Assembly (NCBI RefSeq): GCF_024807615.1
Contig: NZ_JANUCJ010000002.1
Location: forward strand, 558,001 to 622,000
Direction: 5' to 3'
DNA length: 64,000 nucleotides
Source: Tsukamurella ocularis
Lineage (GTDB): Bacteria > Actinomycetota > Actinomycetes > Mycobacteriales > Mycobacteriaceae
This document shows positions 1 through 10,025 of this stretch, one piece after another. How positions within the stretch are numbered: position 1 is the stretch's first letter; each line of letters begins with the position of its first letter. A program made the translations under genes and the position numbers. The notes under the pieces are model-generated. The model was not told the DNA's origin and did no database searches. It was given only the letters and a program-made list of their open reading frames with translations.

Positions 1-27
1 GGGAACTCTGTGCGCCCGCCGTCCGTT
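1..27 (+). promoter_or_regulatory. ECF (SigE/SigH-type) promoter of sigB
   Basis: GGGAAC at 1-6 and CGTT at 24-27 are separated by 17 bases. This is the GGAAC-N16-18-GTT layout of mycobacterial SigE/SigH promoters, and sigB of M. tuberculosis is known to be under ECF sigma control. The -10 lies 34 bases before the sigB ATG. The upstream part of the promoter is cut by the window edge. Confidence 0.6.
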
Positions 28-61
28 GAACCTGATGTACCGGCGAACAGGAGGCAGCCAC

Positions 62-1063
62 ATGGCACACCGCGTCAACACTGCTAGCACCGCAGCCCGC
101 CCCGCTGATCGGGTGCGGCCCCCGCTGACCGAGGCCGATCTCGATGCACAGAGTCCCGCCGCGGATCTGGTGCGGGTGTACCTGAACGGCATCGGCCGCA
201 CCGCGCTGCTGTCCGCGGAGGACGAGGTTGATCTGGCCAAGCGCATCGAGGCGGGGTTGTACGCACAGCACCTCCTTGCCACTAAAAAGCGGATGGCCGC
301 CTCGAAGAAGCGCGACCTGGCGTTCATCGTGCGCGACGGCCAGGCGGCCCGCCAGCACCTGCTGGAGGCCAACCTGCGCCTCGTGGTGTCGCTGGCCAAG
401 CGCTACACCGGGCGCGGAATGCCGCTGCTGGACCTGATCCAGGAGGGCAACCTCGGCCTGATCCGCGCGATGGAGAAGTTCGACTACGCCAAGGGCTTCA
501 AGTTCTCGACCTACGCCACCTGGTGGATCCGGCAGGCGATCACCCGCGGAATGGCGGACCAGTCCCGCACCATCCGCCTGCCCGTCCACCTCGTGGAGCA
601 GGTGAACAAGCTGGCCCGCATCCGGCGCGAGCTGCACCAGCAGCTGGGCCGCGAGGCCACGGACGCGGAACTCGCGGAGGAGTCGGGCATCCCGGCGGAG
701 AAGATCGCCGACCTCATGGACCACTCGCGTGATCCGGTAAGCCTCGACATGCCGGTCGGGTCCGACGAGGAGGCGCCGCTCGGTGACTTCATCGAGGACG
801 CGGAAGCGGCGTCCGCAGAGTCCGCCGTGATCTCGCGACTCATGCACAGCGACGTGCGCTCAGTGCTCGGCACTCTCGACGAGCGGGAGCAGCAGGTCAT
901 TCGGCTGCGCTACGGCCTCGACGACGGCCAGCCGCGTACCCTCGACCAGATCGGCAAGCTCTTCGGGCTGTCCCGCGAGCGCGTGCGTCAGATCGAGCGC
1001 GAGGTCATGAGCAAGCTCCGCAACGGCGAGCGGGCCGACCGGCTGCGCGCATACGCGAGCTAG
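62..1063 (+). CDS. sigB: RNA polymerase sigma factor SigB (group 2 sigma-70)
   Basis: A 333-residue non-essential sigma-70 family factor that directs core RNA polymerase to stress and stationary-phase promoters. Region 1.2 begins at [12 protein letters not shown]; region 2 contains [12 protein letters not shown] and the -10 recognition stretch [15 protein letters not shown]; region 4 ends with the [15 protein letters not shown]. The long N-terminal extension of the primary factor SigA is absent, which separates it from SigA. The ATG at 62 is chosen over an upstream in-frame ATG at 26 because AGGAGG lies 7 bases before it. It is the first gene of the sigB-ideR neighbourhood conserved in Mycobacteriales. 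An ECF-type promoter sits immediately upstream. Confidence 0.95.
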   Translation: MAHRVNTASTAARPADRVRPPLTEADLDAQSPAADLVRVYLNGIGRTALLSAEDEVDLAKRIEAGLYAQHLLATKKRMAASKKRDLAFIVRDGQAARQHLLEANLRLVVSLAKRYTGRGMPLLDLIQEGNLGLIRAMEKFDYAKGFKFSTYATWWIRQAITRGMADQSRTIRLPVHLVEQVNKLARIRRELHQQLGREATDAELAEESGIPAEKIADLMDHSRDPVSLDMPVGSDEEAPLGDFIEDAEAASAESAVISRLMHSDVRSVLGTLDEREQQVIRLRYGLDDGQPRTLDQIGKLFGLSRERVRQIEREVMSKLRNGERADRLRAYAS

Positions 1064-1081
1064 TCCCGAACCACTCTCTCA

Positions 1082-1116
1082 GGAACCGCGTCGGCTGTCA
1101 CAGCCGGCGCGGTTCC
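1082..1116. terminator. Convergent hairpin terminator, sigB / GNAT-synthetase
   Basis: GGAACCGCG(T)CGGCT pairs with AGCCG(G)CGCGGTTCC around a 5-base loop, giving a 14-bp stem with one mismatch. It lies 18 bases after the sigB stop and overlaps the stop codon of the converging gene, so it probably serves both. There is no long U-tract, as is usual in this group. Confidence 0.75.
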
Positions 1117-3809
1117 GCTTGTTGGGCGAGAACGTCGCTGGCGTGGCCGATGCGGATCACCGCGGACAGCACCGAGGCGCCGTCGGTCGTGGCGAGGATC
1201 GGTTGGCAGTCGATCGAGGCGATCTCGGGCACTTCGTAGGCCAGGGCCGCCAAGCGGGTCACCACGTCGGTGAGCGCCGCGCGATCGACACCGGACTCGC
1301 CAGCGAAACCGTCCAGCAGCGGGGCCGAACGGGTGGCCGTGACGAGATCCGCGGCCGCAGCATTGGTCAGCGGTAGCAGCCGGTAGGCACGGTCCCCCAA
1401 CAGCTCCGGCACGGCACCGCTGAGACCGAAAGACAGCAGCGGACCGATCCGCGGGTCGTTCTCGTAGCCGACGGCGCAGCCGATGCCCTTGGGCGCCATC
1501 CGCTGCACATGCAGCGTCGACTCCCCCGTCGCCTCGGCGAGCTCGGCGAAGGCGTCCGCCACGGCCTGCGGGCTCGCGAGGTCGAGGCGGACCGCCGCGA
1601 GGTCGGCGCGCAGGCGCCAACGCTCTCCCATCGCTTTGACCGCGACGGGGTACCCCAGCCTGTCCGCTGCCGCCGCCGCTGCCTCCGGTGTGGAAGCCAC
1701 GTCAAAGGCGACGACGCCGATCCCGTACAGCCCCATCAGCTCCGCGCTTTGATCGAAGCTCAGCGTGACGGCGCCCGTGTCGGCGCCATTGCCTGGCAGC
1801 CACTCCCGGACGCGGGTACGGGCCGTCTCGACGTCGGTGCGGTCGGGCCGCGCGGTGTCGGAGACGGGCCGGGCGCGCCACTGCGCGTACCGCCAGCCGT
1901 GGGCGAGGACCCGGGCCGCACGCTCGGGCTCGGGGTATGACGGGACCGAGCCGCGGACCCGCACGCCGTCCTCGTCGGTGACGGCGAGCAGTTCGGTGAC
2001 GCCGTCGAAGGCCAGGAAGGTCGAGACGATCGGCTTGATCTGCTTGCGGGAGGCCTCGAGCAGGACCGCTGCGTGCGCCTCGGGGGGCGCTTCCACCGGT
2101 GGGACGAAGACGGCGATGATCGCGTGCACCGCGTCGTCGGCCAGCGCGGCGTCGATTGCGGCGCCGAACTCCTCGGGCGTGGCCGCGGCGCCGAGGTCGA
2201 CGGGCTGCGCGACGTCGAGCCCCGCGCGGATTCCGGTGTGTGTGGCGAGGATCCCGAGGGCCGTCGAGTTGCCGATGACAGCGACTCGGGGGCCAACGGG
2301 CAGCGGCTGATAGCTGAAGAAGGTCGCACAGTCGAACAGCTCGGGGATCGAATCGACCTGGACGACACCCGAGTTCTCGAACAGCGCCTCCGAGCCGCGG
2401 CGGCGACGGTCGGCGTCGATCCCGCCACGATGCACGGCGACGATCGGCTTCTGCCGGGACAGCCGCTGCGCGATGCGGCCGAACTTGCGCGGGTTACCGA
2501 AGCTCTCGAGGTAGAGCAGCACCACCTCGGTGGCGTCGTCAGTATCCCAGTACTGCAAGACGTCGTTGCCCGAGACGTCGGCACGGTTACCGGCGGAGAC
2601 GAAAGTCGTCAGGCCCACACCGCGTTTCGCCGCGGTGTCCAGGATGGCGATGCCGAGGGCGCCGGACTGGCAGAAGAAGCCCACGTTGCCGCGCCCGGGG
2701 ACGACGGGGGCGAGGGTCGCGTTGATCCGTACCGCGCGGTCGGTGTTGATGACGCCGAGCGCATTGGGGCCGATCAACCGCATCCCGTGCGAGCGTACGG
2801 CTTTGAGCAGTCGCCGCTCCGACTCCTTGCCCCGGCCTCCAGCGTCGGAGAAGCCGGACGAGACGACGAGTAGCGTCCGTACGTCCTTGGCGAGGCAGTC
2901 GTCGAGAACCTGGTCCATGTTGTCGGCGGGCACGGCGACCACGGCGAGGTCGACCTGGTCCGGGATGTCGCGCACCGACTCGTAGGCGCGGATGCCCGCC
3001 ACGGAACGGCGTTCCGGGTGCACCGGGTACACGGGGCCGGCGAAGTCGCCCGCAATGATGTTGCGCAGCACCGCGTGGCCAACCTTGCCGGGGGTGGCCG
3101 ACGCACCGATCACGGCGATCGATTCCGGCCGTAGCGCATTGCTCACGCTGCGCGCCTCCGAGGCGAGCTCGCGGGCGTTGCGCACCGCGACCAGTGCCTC
3201 GGTGGGGTCGATGCCGAACTCCACGTGCACCACGCTGCCGTCGAAACTGCGCCGCAGCTCGTATCCGGCGGCCTTGAAGACATTGACCATGTAGCGGTTC
3301 TCGGCGAGCACCTCCGCCTCGAAGCGGTGGAAGCCGTTCTCGGCCGCGGCCCCGGCGAGGTGCTCGAGCAGGATGGGCCCGAGGCCGCGGCCCTGGTGCT
3401 CGTCGGCGACGACGAAGGCGACCTCCGCCGAGGTCGGCTTGCCGGTGTCGGCAAGGCCCTCGTAGAGCCCGACGGCGATGATCTTGCCGCCGAGGATCGC
3501 GAGCAGGCAGACGCGCTGCTCGTGGTCGACGGTGGTCATCCGGGCGACGTCGCGCGGCGGCATGACCGGATAGGGACCGAAATAGCGCAGATAGCGAGTG
3601 CGCTCGGAGAGTCCGGCGTGGAAGGCGACCATGTCGTCGGCGTCGTCGGGCACGACGGGCCGCAGGTGGACGACGCCGCCGTCGGAGGCCAGCACGTCGG
3701 CGACCCAGTGCGCGGGGAACTCGTACGGTCCCGACGGTGCCTGCGGGCTCGGCGCTGGGAACGGCTCGGTGGCAGGACCCGAGGGGTGCAGGGGCATGTC
3801 GTCAGTCAC
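1098..3809 (-). CDS. GNAT acetyltransferase / ADP-forming acyl-CoA synthetase fusion (protein lysine acetyltransferase type)
   Basis: A 903-residue fusion. Residues about 45-200 form a GNAT domain with the acetyl-CoA motif QGRGLG; about 225-320 is a CoA-binding Rossmann domain (IAVIGASATPGKVG); about 340-520 is the succinyl-CoA-ligase-like part (CQSGALG); about 680-895 is an ATP-grasp domain. The domains are those of bacterial Pat enzymes, which acetylate acyl-CoA synthetases, but the GNAT is N-terminal, unlike Salmonella Pat. Whether the synthetase half still makes acyl-CoA is unknown. The GTG start overlaps the stop of the upstream AcuC-like deacetylase by 8 bases, so a writer and an eraser of lysine acetylation appear co-translated. 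An internal ATG at 3797 is an alternative start. Confidence 0.85.
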   Translation of the reverse strand: MTDDMPLHPSGPATEPFPAPSPQAPSGPYEFPAHWVADVLASDGGVVHLRPVVPDDADDMVAFHAGLSERTRYLRYFGPYPVMPPRDVARMTTVDHEQRVCLLAILGGKIIAVGLYEGLADTGKPTSAEVAFVVADEHQGRGLGPILLEHLAGAAAENGFHRFEAEVLAENRYMVNVFKAAGYELRRSFDGSVVHVEFGIDPTEALVAVRNARELASEARSVSNALRPESIAVIGASATPGKVGHAVLRNIIAGDFAGPVYPVHPERRSVAGIRAYESVRDIPDQVDLAVVAVPADNMDQVLDDCLAKDVRTLLVVSSGFSDAGGRGKESERRLLKAVRSHGMRLIGPNALGVINTDRAVRINATLAPVVPGRGNVGFFCQSGALGIAILDTAAKRGVGLTTFVSAGNRADVSGNDVLQYWDTDDATEVVLLYLESFGNPRKFGRIAQRLSRQKPIVAVHRGGIDADRRRRGSEALFENSGVVQVDSIPELFDCATFFSYQPLPVGPRVAVIGNSTALGILATHTGIRAGLDVAQPVDLGAAATPEEFGAAIDAALADDAVHAIIAVFVPPVEAPPEAHAAVLLEASRKQIKPIVSTFLAFDGVTELLAVTDEDGVRVRGSVPSYPEPERAARVLAHGWRYAQWRARPVSDTARPDRTDVETARTRVREWLPGNGADTGAVTLSFDQSAELMGLYGIGVVAFDVASTPEAAAAAADRLGYPVAVKAMGERWRLRADLAAVRLDLASPQAVADAFAELAEATGESTLHVQRMAPKGIGCAVGYENDPRIGPLLSFGLSGAVPELLGDRAYRLLPLTNAAAADLVTATRSAPLLDGFAGESGVDRAALTDVVTRLAALAYEVPEIASIDCQPILATTDGASVLSAVIRIGHASDVLAQQAEPRRL

Positions 3810-5031
3810 GAGGATCCTCCGGGTCCAGTCCGTGGAGAGGGAAGACAGCGGAGCGGGCGCGGGCGATGAAGCGGTCGGCGGTGGCCTCCACGGGGGCGGC
3901 GGTCGGGTCGTAGGAAGAGGGCTCCCACGGGGTGAACGCGGTCACCCCGCCTTCGCCCATCGTGTCCGGCAGGCCGCTCACGGCGCCGACCTGGTCGGTG
4001 GGCAAGCTCGCGGCCAACTCCTTCCACTCCTCGGGAATGGGTGTGGCCGGATCGATGTCGACCCCGACGACGGCACCGATCAGGTGGGTCCAGGTGCGGG
4101 GCACCACGTGCACGAGCTGATAGCCGCCTCCACCGATCGCGAGCCATCGGCCGTCGCACACTTCGTCGGCGAGGTCGCGCATGGCGAGGATCGCGGCGCG
4201 CTGCCCGTCGACGGTGAGCGAGAGGTCGGTCAGTGGGTCCGACGCGTGGGAGTCGCAGCCGCACTGGCTCACGATGAGCTGGGGCCGGAACTCGCGGACG
4301 ATCGACGGGACCACGGCGTGGAAGGCACGCAGCCACAGCCCATCGGGGCAGAACGCGGGCACCGGGATGTTGACGGCCGTGCCACGCGCCTCGGGACCGC
4401 CGAGCTCCGTCGGGTAGCCGGTGTTGGGCCACAGGTGTTGGGGGTCCTCGTGCAGGGAGACGGTGAGCACCCGCGGGTCGTTCCAGAACTGGGCCTGGAC
4501 GCCGTCGCCGTGGTGGGCGTCGACGTCGATGTAGGCGATCCGGTCGAAGCCGTTGTCGAGCAGCCAGGAGATCGCGATGGCGGCGTCGTTGTAGACGCAG
4601 AAGCCCGAGGCGTGCGAGCGCATCGCGTGGTGCATCCCGCCCGCGATGTTGACGGCGCGGGTGGTGTGGCCGGCGGCGATCGCCTTCGCGCCGGTGAGCG
4701 TGGATCCGACGAGGCTCGCCGCGGCCTCGTGCATGCGCAGGAAGAACGGATTGTCGTCGTTGCCGAGCCCGTAGCCGGTCAGGTCGATCCGGGAGCGACC
4801 CGAGCCCGCGACGCGCACGGCCGCCAGGTAGTCGTCGGTGTGGGCACGCCCGAGCTCCAGCGGGTCGAACTCCACTGGCGCGACCACCTCGGCCCCGTCG
4901 AGGACCCCGAGCATCCGCGAGAGCTCCATCGTCAGCCGCAGCCGCACCGGGTCCATCGGGTGGGAGTGGGAGAAACGGTAGTCGAGAACCGAGGGATCCC
5001 AGACCACCTGGGAGTCGGGGAACCGTGCCAT
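3802..5031 (-). CDS. acuC: AcuC-like histone deacetylase family protein
   Basis: A 409-residue Zn-dependent deacetylase of the class I HDAC/AcuC superfamily, expected to remove acetyl groups from lysines of metabolic enzymes such as acetyl-CoA synthetase. The catalytic His pair is in AGGMHHAMRS and the metal-binding DVDAHHGDG follows about 30 residues later. The gene precedes and overlaps the GNAT/synthetase gene. The ATG at 5031 has no Shine-Dalgarno but is preceded at 8 bases by TAGGGT (5040-5045, minus strand), so it is likely leaderless. It is divergent from ideR. Confidence 0.85.
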   Translation of the reverse strand: MARFPDSQVVWDPSVLDYRFSHSHPMDPVRLRLTMELSRMLGVLDGAEVVAPVEFDPLELGRAHTDDYLAAVRVAGSGRSRIDLTGYGLGNDDNPFFLRMHEAAASLVGSTLTGAKAIAAGHTTRAVNIAGGMHHAMRSHASGFCVYNDAAIAISWLLDNGFDRIAYIDVDAHHGDGVQAQFWNDPRVLTVSLHEDPQHLWPNTGYPTELGGPEARGTAVNIPVPAFCPDGLWLRAFHAVVPSIVREFRPQLIVSQCGCDSHASDPLTDLSLTVDGQRAAILAMRDLADEVCDGRWLAIGGGGYQLVHVVPRTWTHLIGAVVGVDIDPATPIPEEWKELAASLPTDQVGAVSGLPDTMGEGGVTAFTPWEPSSYDPTAAPVEATADRFIARARSAVFPLHGLDPEDPRD

Positions 5032-5073
5032 GTGTCACGACCCTAGTCGTTGCACACCTGCGCCGCTTCGAAG

Positions 5074-5087
5074 TTAGGTAACCTTAA
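5074..5087. promoter_or_regulatory. Candidate IdeR/DtxR iron box (partial)
   Basis: TTAGGTAACCTTAA lies between divergent acuC and ideR. Its left half matches the iron-box half-site TTAGGT exactly and contains AGGT-A-ACCT dyad symmetry. Against the full 19-base mycobacterial consensus only about 11 positions match, so it is at best a half or degenerate site. It lies about 60 bases before the ideR start, where autoregulation would be plausible. Confidence 0.35.
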
Positions 5088-5147
5088 GTACGGGGGACGG
5101 TAGCCCGTCTCGGTTAAGCTCGACAGTGACGAGAAGGAGCTGGATAC

Positions 5148-5831
5148 GTGAACGATCTGGTGGACACCACCGAGATGTACCTGCGGACCATCTACGAGCT
5201 TGAGGAGGAGGGCGTGGTGCCCCTCCGGGCGCGGATCGCGGAGCGTCTTGAGCAGAGTGGTCCCACCGTCTCGCAGACGGTGCAGCGCATGGAGCGCGAC
5301 GGCCTGGTCCGGGTCGCGGGTGACCGGCACCTCGAGCTCAGCGAGAAGGGCCGCCAATTGGCCATCGCCGTGATGCGCAAGCACCGGCTGGCAGAGCGGC
5401 TCCTGGTGGACGTCATCGGGCTGCAGTGGGAGAACGTGCACGCCGAGGCGTGCCGCTGGGAGCACGTGATGAGCGAGGACGTCGAACGGCGCCTCCTGGA
5501 GGTACTGGGCAACCCCACCACGTCGCCGTACGGCAACCCCATCCCCGGGCTCGGCGAGCTCGGGGTGGCGATCACGAACGAGCCGGCGCGCCCGGCTCGG
5601 CTCACCGACCTCCCGCAGGGCGGCCCGACGGCCGTGGTCATCAAGCGCCTGGCCGAGCACGTCCAGGCGGACAGCGACCTGATCGGCCGGTTCCGTGAGG
5701 CCGGTGTGGTTCCGGACGCGCGCGTCACGGTCACCGTCCAGCGCGGGGCCGTGGTCATCTCCGTCGCCGGGCATGAGGACTTCGAGCTCCCCGACGAGAT
5801 GGCCCACGCGGTCTTCGTCGAGGCGGTGTAG
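5148..5831 (+). CDS. ideR: Iron-dependent transcriptional repressor IdeR (DtxR family)
   Basis: A 227-residue metalloregulator that, when loaded with Fe(II), represses siderophore and iron-uptake genes and activates iron storage. Residues 1-73 form the winged helix. The metal ligands fall at the numbering known for DtxR/IdeR: M10, C102, E105 and H106 for one site and H79, E83 and H98 for the other. The C-terminal third is the SH3-like domain present in IdeR and DtxR but not in MntR. The GTG start at 5148 has GAAGGAG 8 bases before it. Three bases separate its stop from galE, implying co-transcription, as in Corynebacterium dtxR-galE. Confidence 0.95.
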   Translation: MNDLVDTTEMYLRTIYELEEEGVVPLRARIAERLEQSGPTVSQTVQRMERDGLVRVAGDRHLELSEKGRQLAIAVMRKHRLAERLLVDVIGLQWENVHAEACRWEHVMSEDVERRLLEVLGNPTTSPYGNPIPGLGELGVAITNEPARPARLTDLPQGGPTAVVIKRLAEHVQADSDLIGRFREAGVVPDARVTVTVQRGAVVISVAGHEDFELPDEMAHAVFVEAV

Positions 5832-5834
5832 CCG

Positions 5835-6821
5835 ATGCGCCTCGTGGTGACGGGTGGCGCCGGCTACGTCGGCAGCGTGTGCACGCAGGTGCTGCTCGAG
5901 CGCGGACACGAGGTGACCGTGCTCGATGACTTGAGCACCGGCAATCGCGAGGCGGTGCCCGCGGGCGCCACGTTCGTGGAAGGCGACGTGGCGCAGGCCG
6001 CCCGCCCTCTGCTCGCCGACGGCGACTTCGACGGCGTCCTGCACTTCGCAGCGAAATCGCTGGTGGGCGAGTCGGTGTCGCACCCGCACAACTACTGGCA
6101 GGGCAACGTCGTCACCACGCTGACGCTGCTCGACGCGATGCTGGCGGCCGGCGTGCCGCGCCTGGTCTTCTCGTCGACGGCGGCGACCTACGGCGAGCCG
6201 GAGGTCGTCCCGATCACGGAGGACGCGCGCACCGCGCCCACCAACACCTACGGCGCGACCAAGCTCGCGATCGACGCCGCGATCTCCTCGTACGCCACTG
6301 CCTACGGCCTGGCCGCGGTCTCGCTGCGGTACTTCAACGTGGCGGGCAGCTACGGCGGCTTCGGGGAGAACCGCGAGGTGGAGACTCACTTGATTCCCCT
6401 CGTGCTGCAGACGGCGCTGGGACAGCGCGGCGACATCGCCGTCTTCGGCGCCGACTACCCGACTGACGACGGCACCGCGGTCCGCGACTACGTGCACGTC
6501 AAGGACCTCGCCGAGGCTCACTTGCTGGCCCTGGACCACGCGCGGCCGGGCACGCATGAGATCTTCAATCTCGGTTCCGGCGCGGGCTTCTCGGTGCGTC
6601 AGGTGATCGACACCTGTCGCGAGGTGACGGGGCGTGAGATCCCCGAGACCGCCGCCGAGCGCCGCGCCGGCGACCCGGCGGTGCTGGTCGCGTCGTCCCG
6701 CCGGGCGATCGACGAGCTCGGCTGGCGGCCCGAGAAGACGGACCTGCGCGACATCGTCGCCGACGCTTGGGCGTACACCCAGGAGCTGGGCGACCGCTCG
6801 CACGCCGCCCGCCGCGCTTGA
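5835..6821 (+). CDS. galE: UDP-glucose 4-epimerase
   Basis: A 328-residue extended-SDR epimerase interconverting UDP-glucose and UDP-galactose; UDP-Gal feeds UDP-galactofuranose and arabinogalactan synthesis. The NAD-binding GGAGYVG is at residues 7-13, the catalytic Ser at 114 (FSSTAATY) and the YxxxK pair at Y139/K143. Length is usual for the family. It starts three bases after the ideR stop, so it is translated from the ideR transcript. Convergent with the DUF4192 gene, with only 25 bases between them. Confidence 0.92.
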   Translation: MRLVVTGGAGYVGSVCTQVLLERGHEVTVLDDLSTGNREAVPAGATFVEGDVAQAARPLLADGDFDGVLHFAAKSLVGESVSHPHNYWQGNVVTTLTLLDAMLAAGVPRLVFSSTAATYGEPEVVPITEDARTAPTNTYGATKLAIDAAISSYATAYGLAAVSLRYFNVAGSYGGFGENREVETHLIPLVLQTALGQRGDIAVFGADYPTDDGTAVRDYVHVKDLAEAHLLALDHARPGTHEIFNLGSGAGFSVRQVIDTCREVTGREIPETAAERRAGDPAVLVASSRRAIDELGWRPEKTDLRDIVADAWAYTQELGDRSHAARRA

Positions 6822-6846
6822 CCCCACTCGGGCCCCGCGCCGGTCG

Positions 6847-7902
6847 TCACCCGGCGAGAGGGAACCCGAGATCGCGGGGCGGGAGATCCACACCGAGACG
6901 GCGGGCCACGTCCACGCCGATCTCGGCGGTGCTGCACAGCTCGCGCGGATGCATCCCCGCGGCCAGCGCGTGCGCCAGCAGGTGCGCGCCCCGGTAGCGT
7001 CGATCGGCGGTCAGTGCCGCATCGAGGGCGATGCCGGTGAGCGGACCGTCCCCGTGCAGGTAACTCCCAGCGGCCACCAGCGTCGCCGCCGCTGCCCGCG
7101 GCGTGCCCCGCAGGCGCCGCGCCAGTTCGGCGAACAACAGCCGGGCCTCGTCGGCCATCACGGTGAGTGCCAACGCCATCGCCGCATCGCGCACCTTCAC
7201 CTCGAGGAGCGCTCCCCCAAGCAGGGCTACGTCGGCGTCCGAGAGGGCCGCCGAGCGCTGCGCAGTGACGGCCCCGACGAGAGCGGCCAACAGCTCGCAC
7301 GGATCTCCGTCCGCCTCGAAGTCCGCGGCGTCCCGGCAGCGGTCCGCGCCGATCCCCGGCCCCTCCTCCGCGAGCTGGTCCGTCAGGTCCGCGCGAGACC
7401 GGTGGATGGTGCGCCCCTCCACGACGGCCGCCACCATGAGGGGCGACAACGCCGGATCCGGGAGGGAGCCGCTCTCCCCGTGTCGGCACACCCATCTCTC
7501 GCCGGCCTCCATTCGGTCCAGCAGCACCAGGTCGATGATCTCGAGGTCCGGATCGACCGCGTCCCGGGATCGGGTGGCATCCTCGAGCAGCCGGAGCAGC
7601 GCCGAGGCGACCCGCTCGCGCGGGCGATCATCGACCGCGACGCAGAACAGCCGGTCCGCGCCCTGGCGCCGCAGGAGGCCCACCGCCTCGGCGATGTGGG
7701 TCCGGCAGTCTTTCCGAAGACCGCCGGACCGGGTCACGTCGAGATCAGTCCGAGCGGTGGCCCCGATCCGGCCGGTCACCTCGTCGTGCGCGAGCAGTAT
7801 CACCGATCGCGTCGGATAGAAGCCCAGGAGTGCCGGGACGGCGGCGACCAGGTCGCCGAGGGAGTCGATCTTCATGGCCGGGTCCACGTGATGTTTCGTC
7901 AT
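6847..7902 (-). CDS. DUF4192 domain-containing protein
   Basis: A 351-residue protein whose N-terminus ([19 protein letters not shown], then [12 protein letters not shown]) is the hallmark of DUF4192, an actinobacterial family without known function found near ideR in Mycobacteriales (Rv2712c-type position). It is Ala/Leu/Arg-rich, with no membrane segment or catalytic motif that I can recognise. I start at the ATG at 7902; the frame stays open to 8049, but the extra 49 residues do not resemble the family. A second Met eight residues later is possible. It is divergent from the APC transporter. Confidence 0.75.
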   Translation of the reverse strand: MTKHHVDPAMKIDSLGDLVAAVPALLGFYPTRSVILLAHDEVTGRIGATARTDLDVTRSGGLRKDCRTHIAEAVGLLRRQGADRLFCVAVDDRPRERVASALLRLLEDATRSRDAVDPDLEIIDLVLLDRMEAGERWVCRHGESGSLPDPALSPLMVAAVVEGRTIHRSRADLTDQLAEEGPGIGADRCRDAADFEADGDPCELLAALVGAVTAQRSAALSDADVALLGGALLEVKVRDAAMALALTVMADEARLLFAELARRLRGTPRAAAATLVAAGSYLHGDGPLTGIALDAALTADRRYRGAHLLAHALAAGMHPRELCSTAEIGVDVARRLGVDLPPRDLGFPLAG

Positions 7903-8072
7903 GCTCGAATGCTGATCGAGGCGACGAACCGCGATCGCCGCTGCGGCCCACTCATCCCCACTTTGGTTACGAAACGTTCTCCACGCTGGGCGTTGTGCAC
8001 AGGATCGCCCGTACCGGACACCGTCGGGCGGGCGCCCGACGTGCGGCACCGGCGAGCGCTACTGTGAACCGC

Positions 8073-10016
8073 GTGATCGGCTTACCGCGGTTCTCGGACC
8101 GCACGCGCGACTGGTTCCTCAGCGGCATGTCTGAGCGGGCCGGCACCCACGTCGGACCCCATGCGAAGGATGCGGAACACCCGCAGCCGTGGTGGAAGGT
8201 CATGTGCCTGACCGGTGTCGACTACTTCTCGACCCTCGGCTACCAGCCCGCCATCGCGTTCATCGCGGCCGGCGTCATCTCCCCCATCGCGACCTTGGTG
8301 CTGATCGCGCTCACGCTGTTCGGCGCGCTCCCGGTCTACAAGCGCGTGTCCCGGGAGAGCTTCAACGGCTCCGGCTCGCTGGCGATGTTCGAGCGGCTCC
8401 TCCCCTGGTGGGGCGGCAAGCTGTTCGTGCTGGTGCTGCTCGGCTTCGCGGCCACCGACTTCATCATCACCATCACCCTGTCGTCGTCCGACGCGGCCGA
8501 GCACATCGTCGAGAACCCGCTCGTCCCGTCGTTCCTCCACGGCGCCAACGTCCCCATCACCCTCGGCCTGGTCCTGGCCCTGGGCGTGATCTTCCTCAAG
8601 GGCTTCCGCGAGGCGATCGGCACCGCCGTCGTCCTGGTGACGGTGTACCTGTCGCTCAACGTGGTCGTCATCGGCGTCTCGTTGTTCCACGTCGCCGAGC
8701 GGCCGCAGAAGGTGCTGGACTGGCAGGACCTACTGTGGGCGGAGCATTCGAATCCGCTCATGGTGATCGCGGTCGCGCTCATCGTCTTCCCGAAGCTGGC
8801 GCTAGGCCTCTCCGGTTTCGAGACCGGTGTCGCGGTCATGCCGCAGATCAAGGGCGATCCGAACGACCCGCCCGAGTACCCGGCCAAGCGCATCCGGGAC
8901 ACGGGCCGCCTCCTGACCACCGCCGCGGTGATCATGAGCGTGCTGCTCGCCACGTCGAGCTTCGCGACCACGGTGCTCATCCCTGCGGAGGAGTTCGGTC
9001 CGAACGGCGATGCCAACGGCCGTGCCCTGGCGTGGCTCGCGCACGAGTACCTCGGGAACGGCTTCGGCACCGTCTACGACGTCTCGACGGTCGCGATCCT
9101 CTGGTTCGCGGGCGCCTCCGCGATGGCCGGCATGCTGAACCTGGTGCCGCGGTACCTGCCGCGGTACGGCATGGCCCCGCGCTGGGCCTCGGCCGTCCGG
9201 CCGCTGGTCGTGGTGCTCACCGTGATCGCCCTCGTGATCGTCCTCATCTTCGAGGCCGACGTGAACGCGCAGGGCGGTGCGTACGCCACCGGCGTGCTCG
9301 TACTCATGACCTCCGCCGCGATCGCCGTGACCATCTCGGCGCGCCGCAAGCGCCAGACCGCCGCCACGTGGGGCTTCGGGCTCATCTCCGCCGTCTTCGT
9401 CTACACCACGATCGACAACATCATCGAGCGGCCCGACGGCGTGCGGATCGCCGCGCTCTTCATCCTCGCGATCGCCGTGGTGTCGATCGGCTCGCGCGTA
9501 CGGCGCTCGTTCGAGCTGCGCGCCTCGTCGATCACCTTCGACGAGAAGGCCCTCGAGTTCATCCGTGACGACGCGGCTGCCCAGCACGCGATCCGGATCG
9601 TCTCGCACGAGCCCGACGTGGACACCAAGAAGGAGTACCGCGACAAGGTCCGCGCGGAACGCAAGTTCGGCCACATTCCTGGCCGGTCGCGGGTGATCCT
9701 GCTCGAGGTGTGGCCGCGAGACTCGTCGGACTTCGAGGAGGACCTGGAGGTCCGGGGCATCGAGAAGTTCGGCTATCGCCTGCTCAAGGTGCGCTCGGGC
9801 AGCATCGCCAACACGATCGCCGCGGTCCTGCTGTACATCCGCGACGAGACCGGCGTGGTGCCCGAGGTCTACTTCCAGTGGTCGGAGATGAACCCCGTGC
9901 TCAACATGGGCAAATACCTCGTGGAGGGCTCGGGCGAGGTCGCGGCCGTCTGCCACGAGGTGCTGCGCCAGGCCGAGCACGATTCCAAGCGCCGCCCCAC
10001 CGTCCACGTCTCCTGA
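8073..10016 (+). CDS. APC-family amino acid transporter with cytosolic C-terminal domain
   Basis: A 647-residue membrane protein. About twelve hydrophobic segments run from [19 protein letters not shown] to about residue 470; the remaining roughly 170 residues are hydrophilic and presumably cytosolic. This large APC subfamily is annotated as amino acid transporter; the substrate is unknown. The start is uncertain: GTG 8073 is chosen because TACTGT (8060-8065) lies 7 bases before it, as in leaderless mRNAs. The ATG at 8127 is an alternative that would shorten the product by 18 residues. Neither has a clear Shine-Dalgarno. It converges with a hydrolase gene 9 bases downstream. Confidence 0.8.
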   Translation: MIGLPRFSDRTRDWFLSGMSERAGTHVGPHAKDAEHPQPWWKVMCLTGVDYFSTLGYQPAIAFIAAGVISPIATLVLIALTLFGALPVYKRVSRESFNGSGSLAMFERLLPWWGGKLFVLVLLGFAATDFIITITLSSSDAAEHIVENPLVPSFLHGANVPITLGLVLALGVIFLKGFREAIGTAVVLVTVYLSLNVVVIGVSLFHVAERPQKVLDWQDLLWAEHSNPLMVIAVALIVFPKLALGLSGFETGVAVMPQIKGDPNDPPEYPAKRIRDTGRLLTTAAVIMSVLLATSSFATTVLIPAEEFGPNGDANGRALAWLAHEYLGNGFGTVYDVSTVAILWFAGASAMAGMLNLVPRYLPRYGMAPRWASAVRPLVVVLTVIALVIVLIFEADVNAQGGAYATGVLVLMTSAAIAVTISARRKRQTAATWGFGLISAVFVYTTIDNIIERPDGVRIAALFILAIAVVSIGSRVRRSFELRASSITFDEKALEFIRDDAAAQHAIRIVSHEPDVDTKKEYRDKVRAERKFGHIPGRSRVILLEVWPRDSSDFEEDLEVRGIEKFGYRLLKVRSGSIANTIAAVLLYIRDETGVVPEVYFQWSEMNPVLNMGKYLVEGSGEVAAVCHEVLRQAEHDSKRRPTVHVS

Positions 10017-10025
10017 CGCGCGGGC

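Noticed and set aside
5043-5147. A riboswitch or structured RNA leader in front of ideR
   Set aside because: The 106-base gap shows only the partial iron box and a ribosome site, with no stable conserved-looking helices.
5043-6893. A 616-codon open frame antisense to ideR and galE
   Set aside because: GC-rich third positions of the real genes suppress stops on the other strand; the product is low-complexity Arg/Gly/Val/His and has no family features. The same holds for long antisense frames at 25634-27460, 30921-32651, 36167-38503, 38549-39500, 45000-46735, 57494-59374 and 59800-61413.
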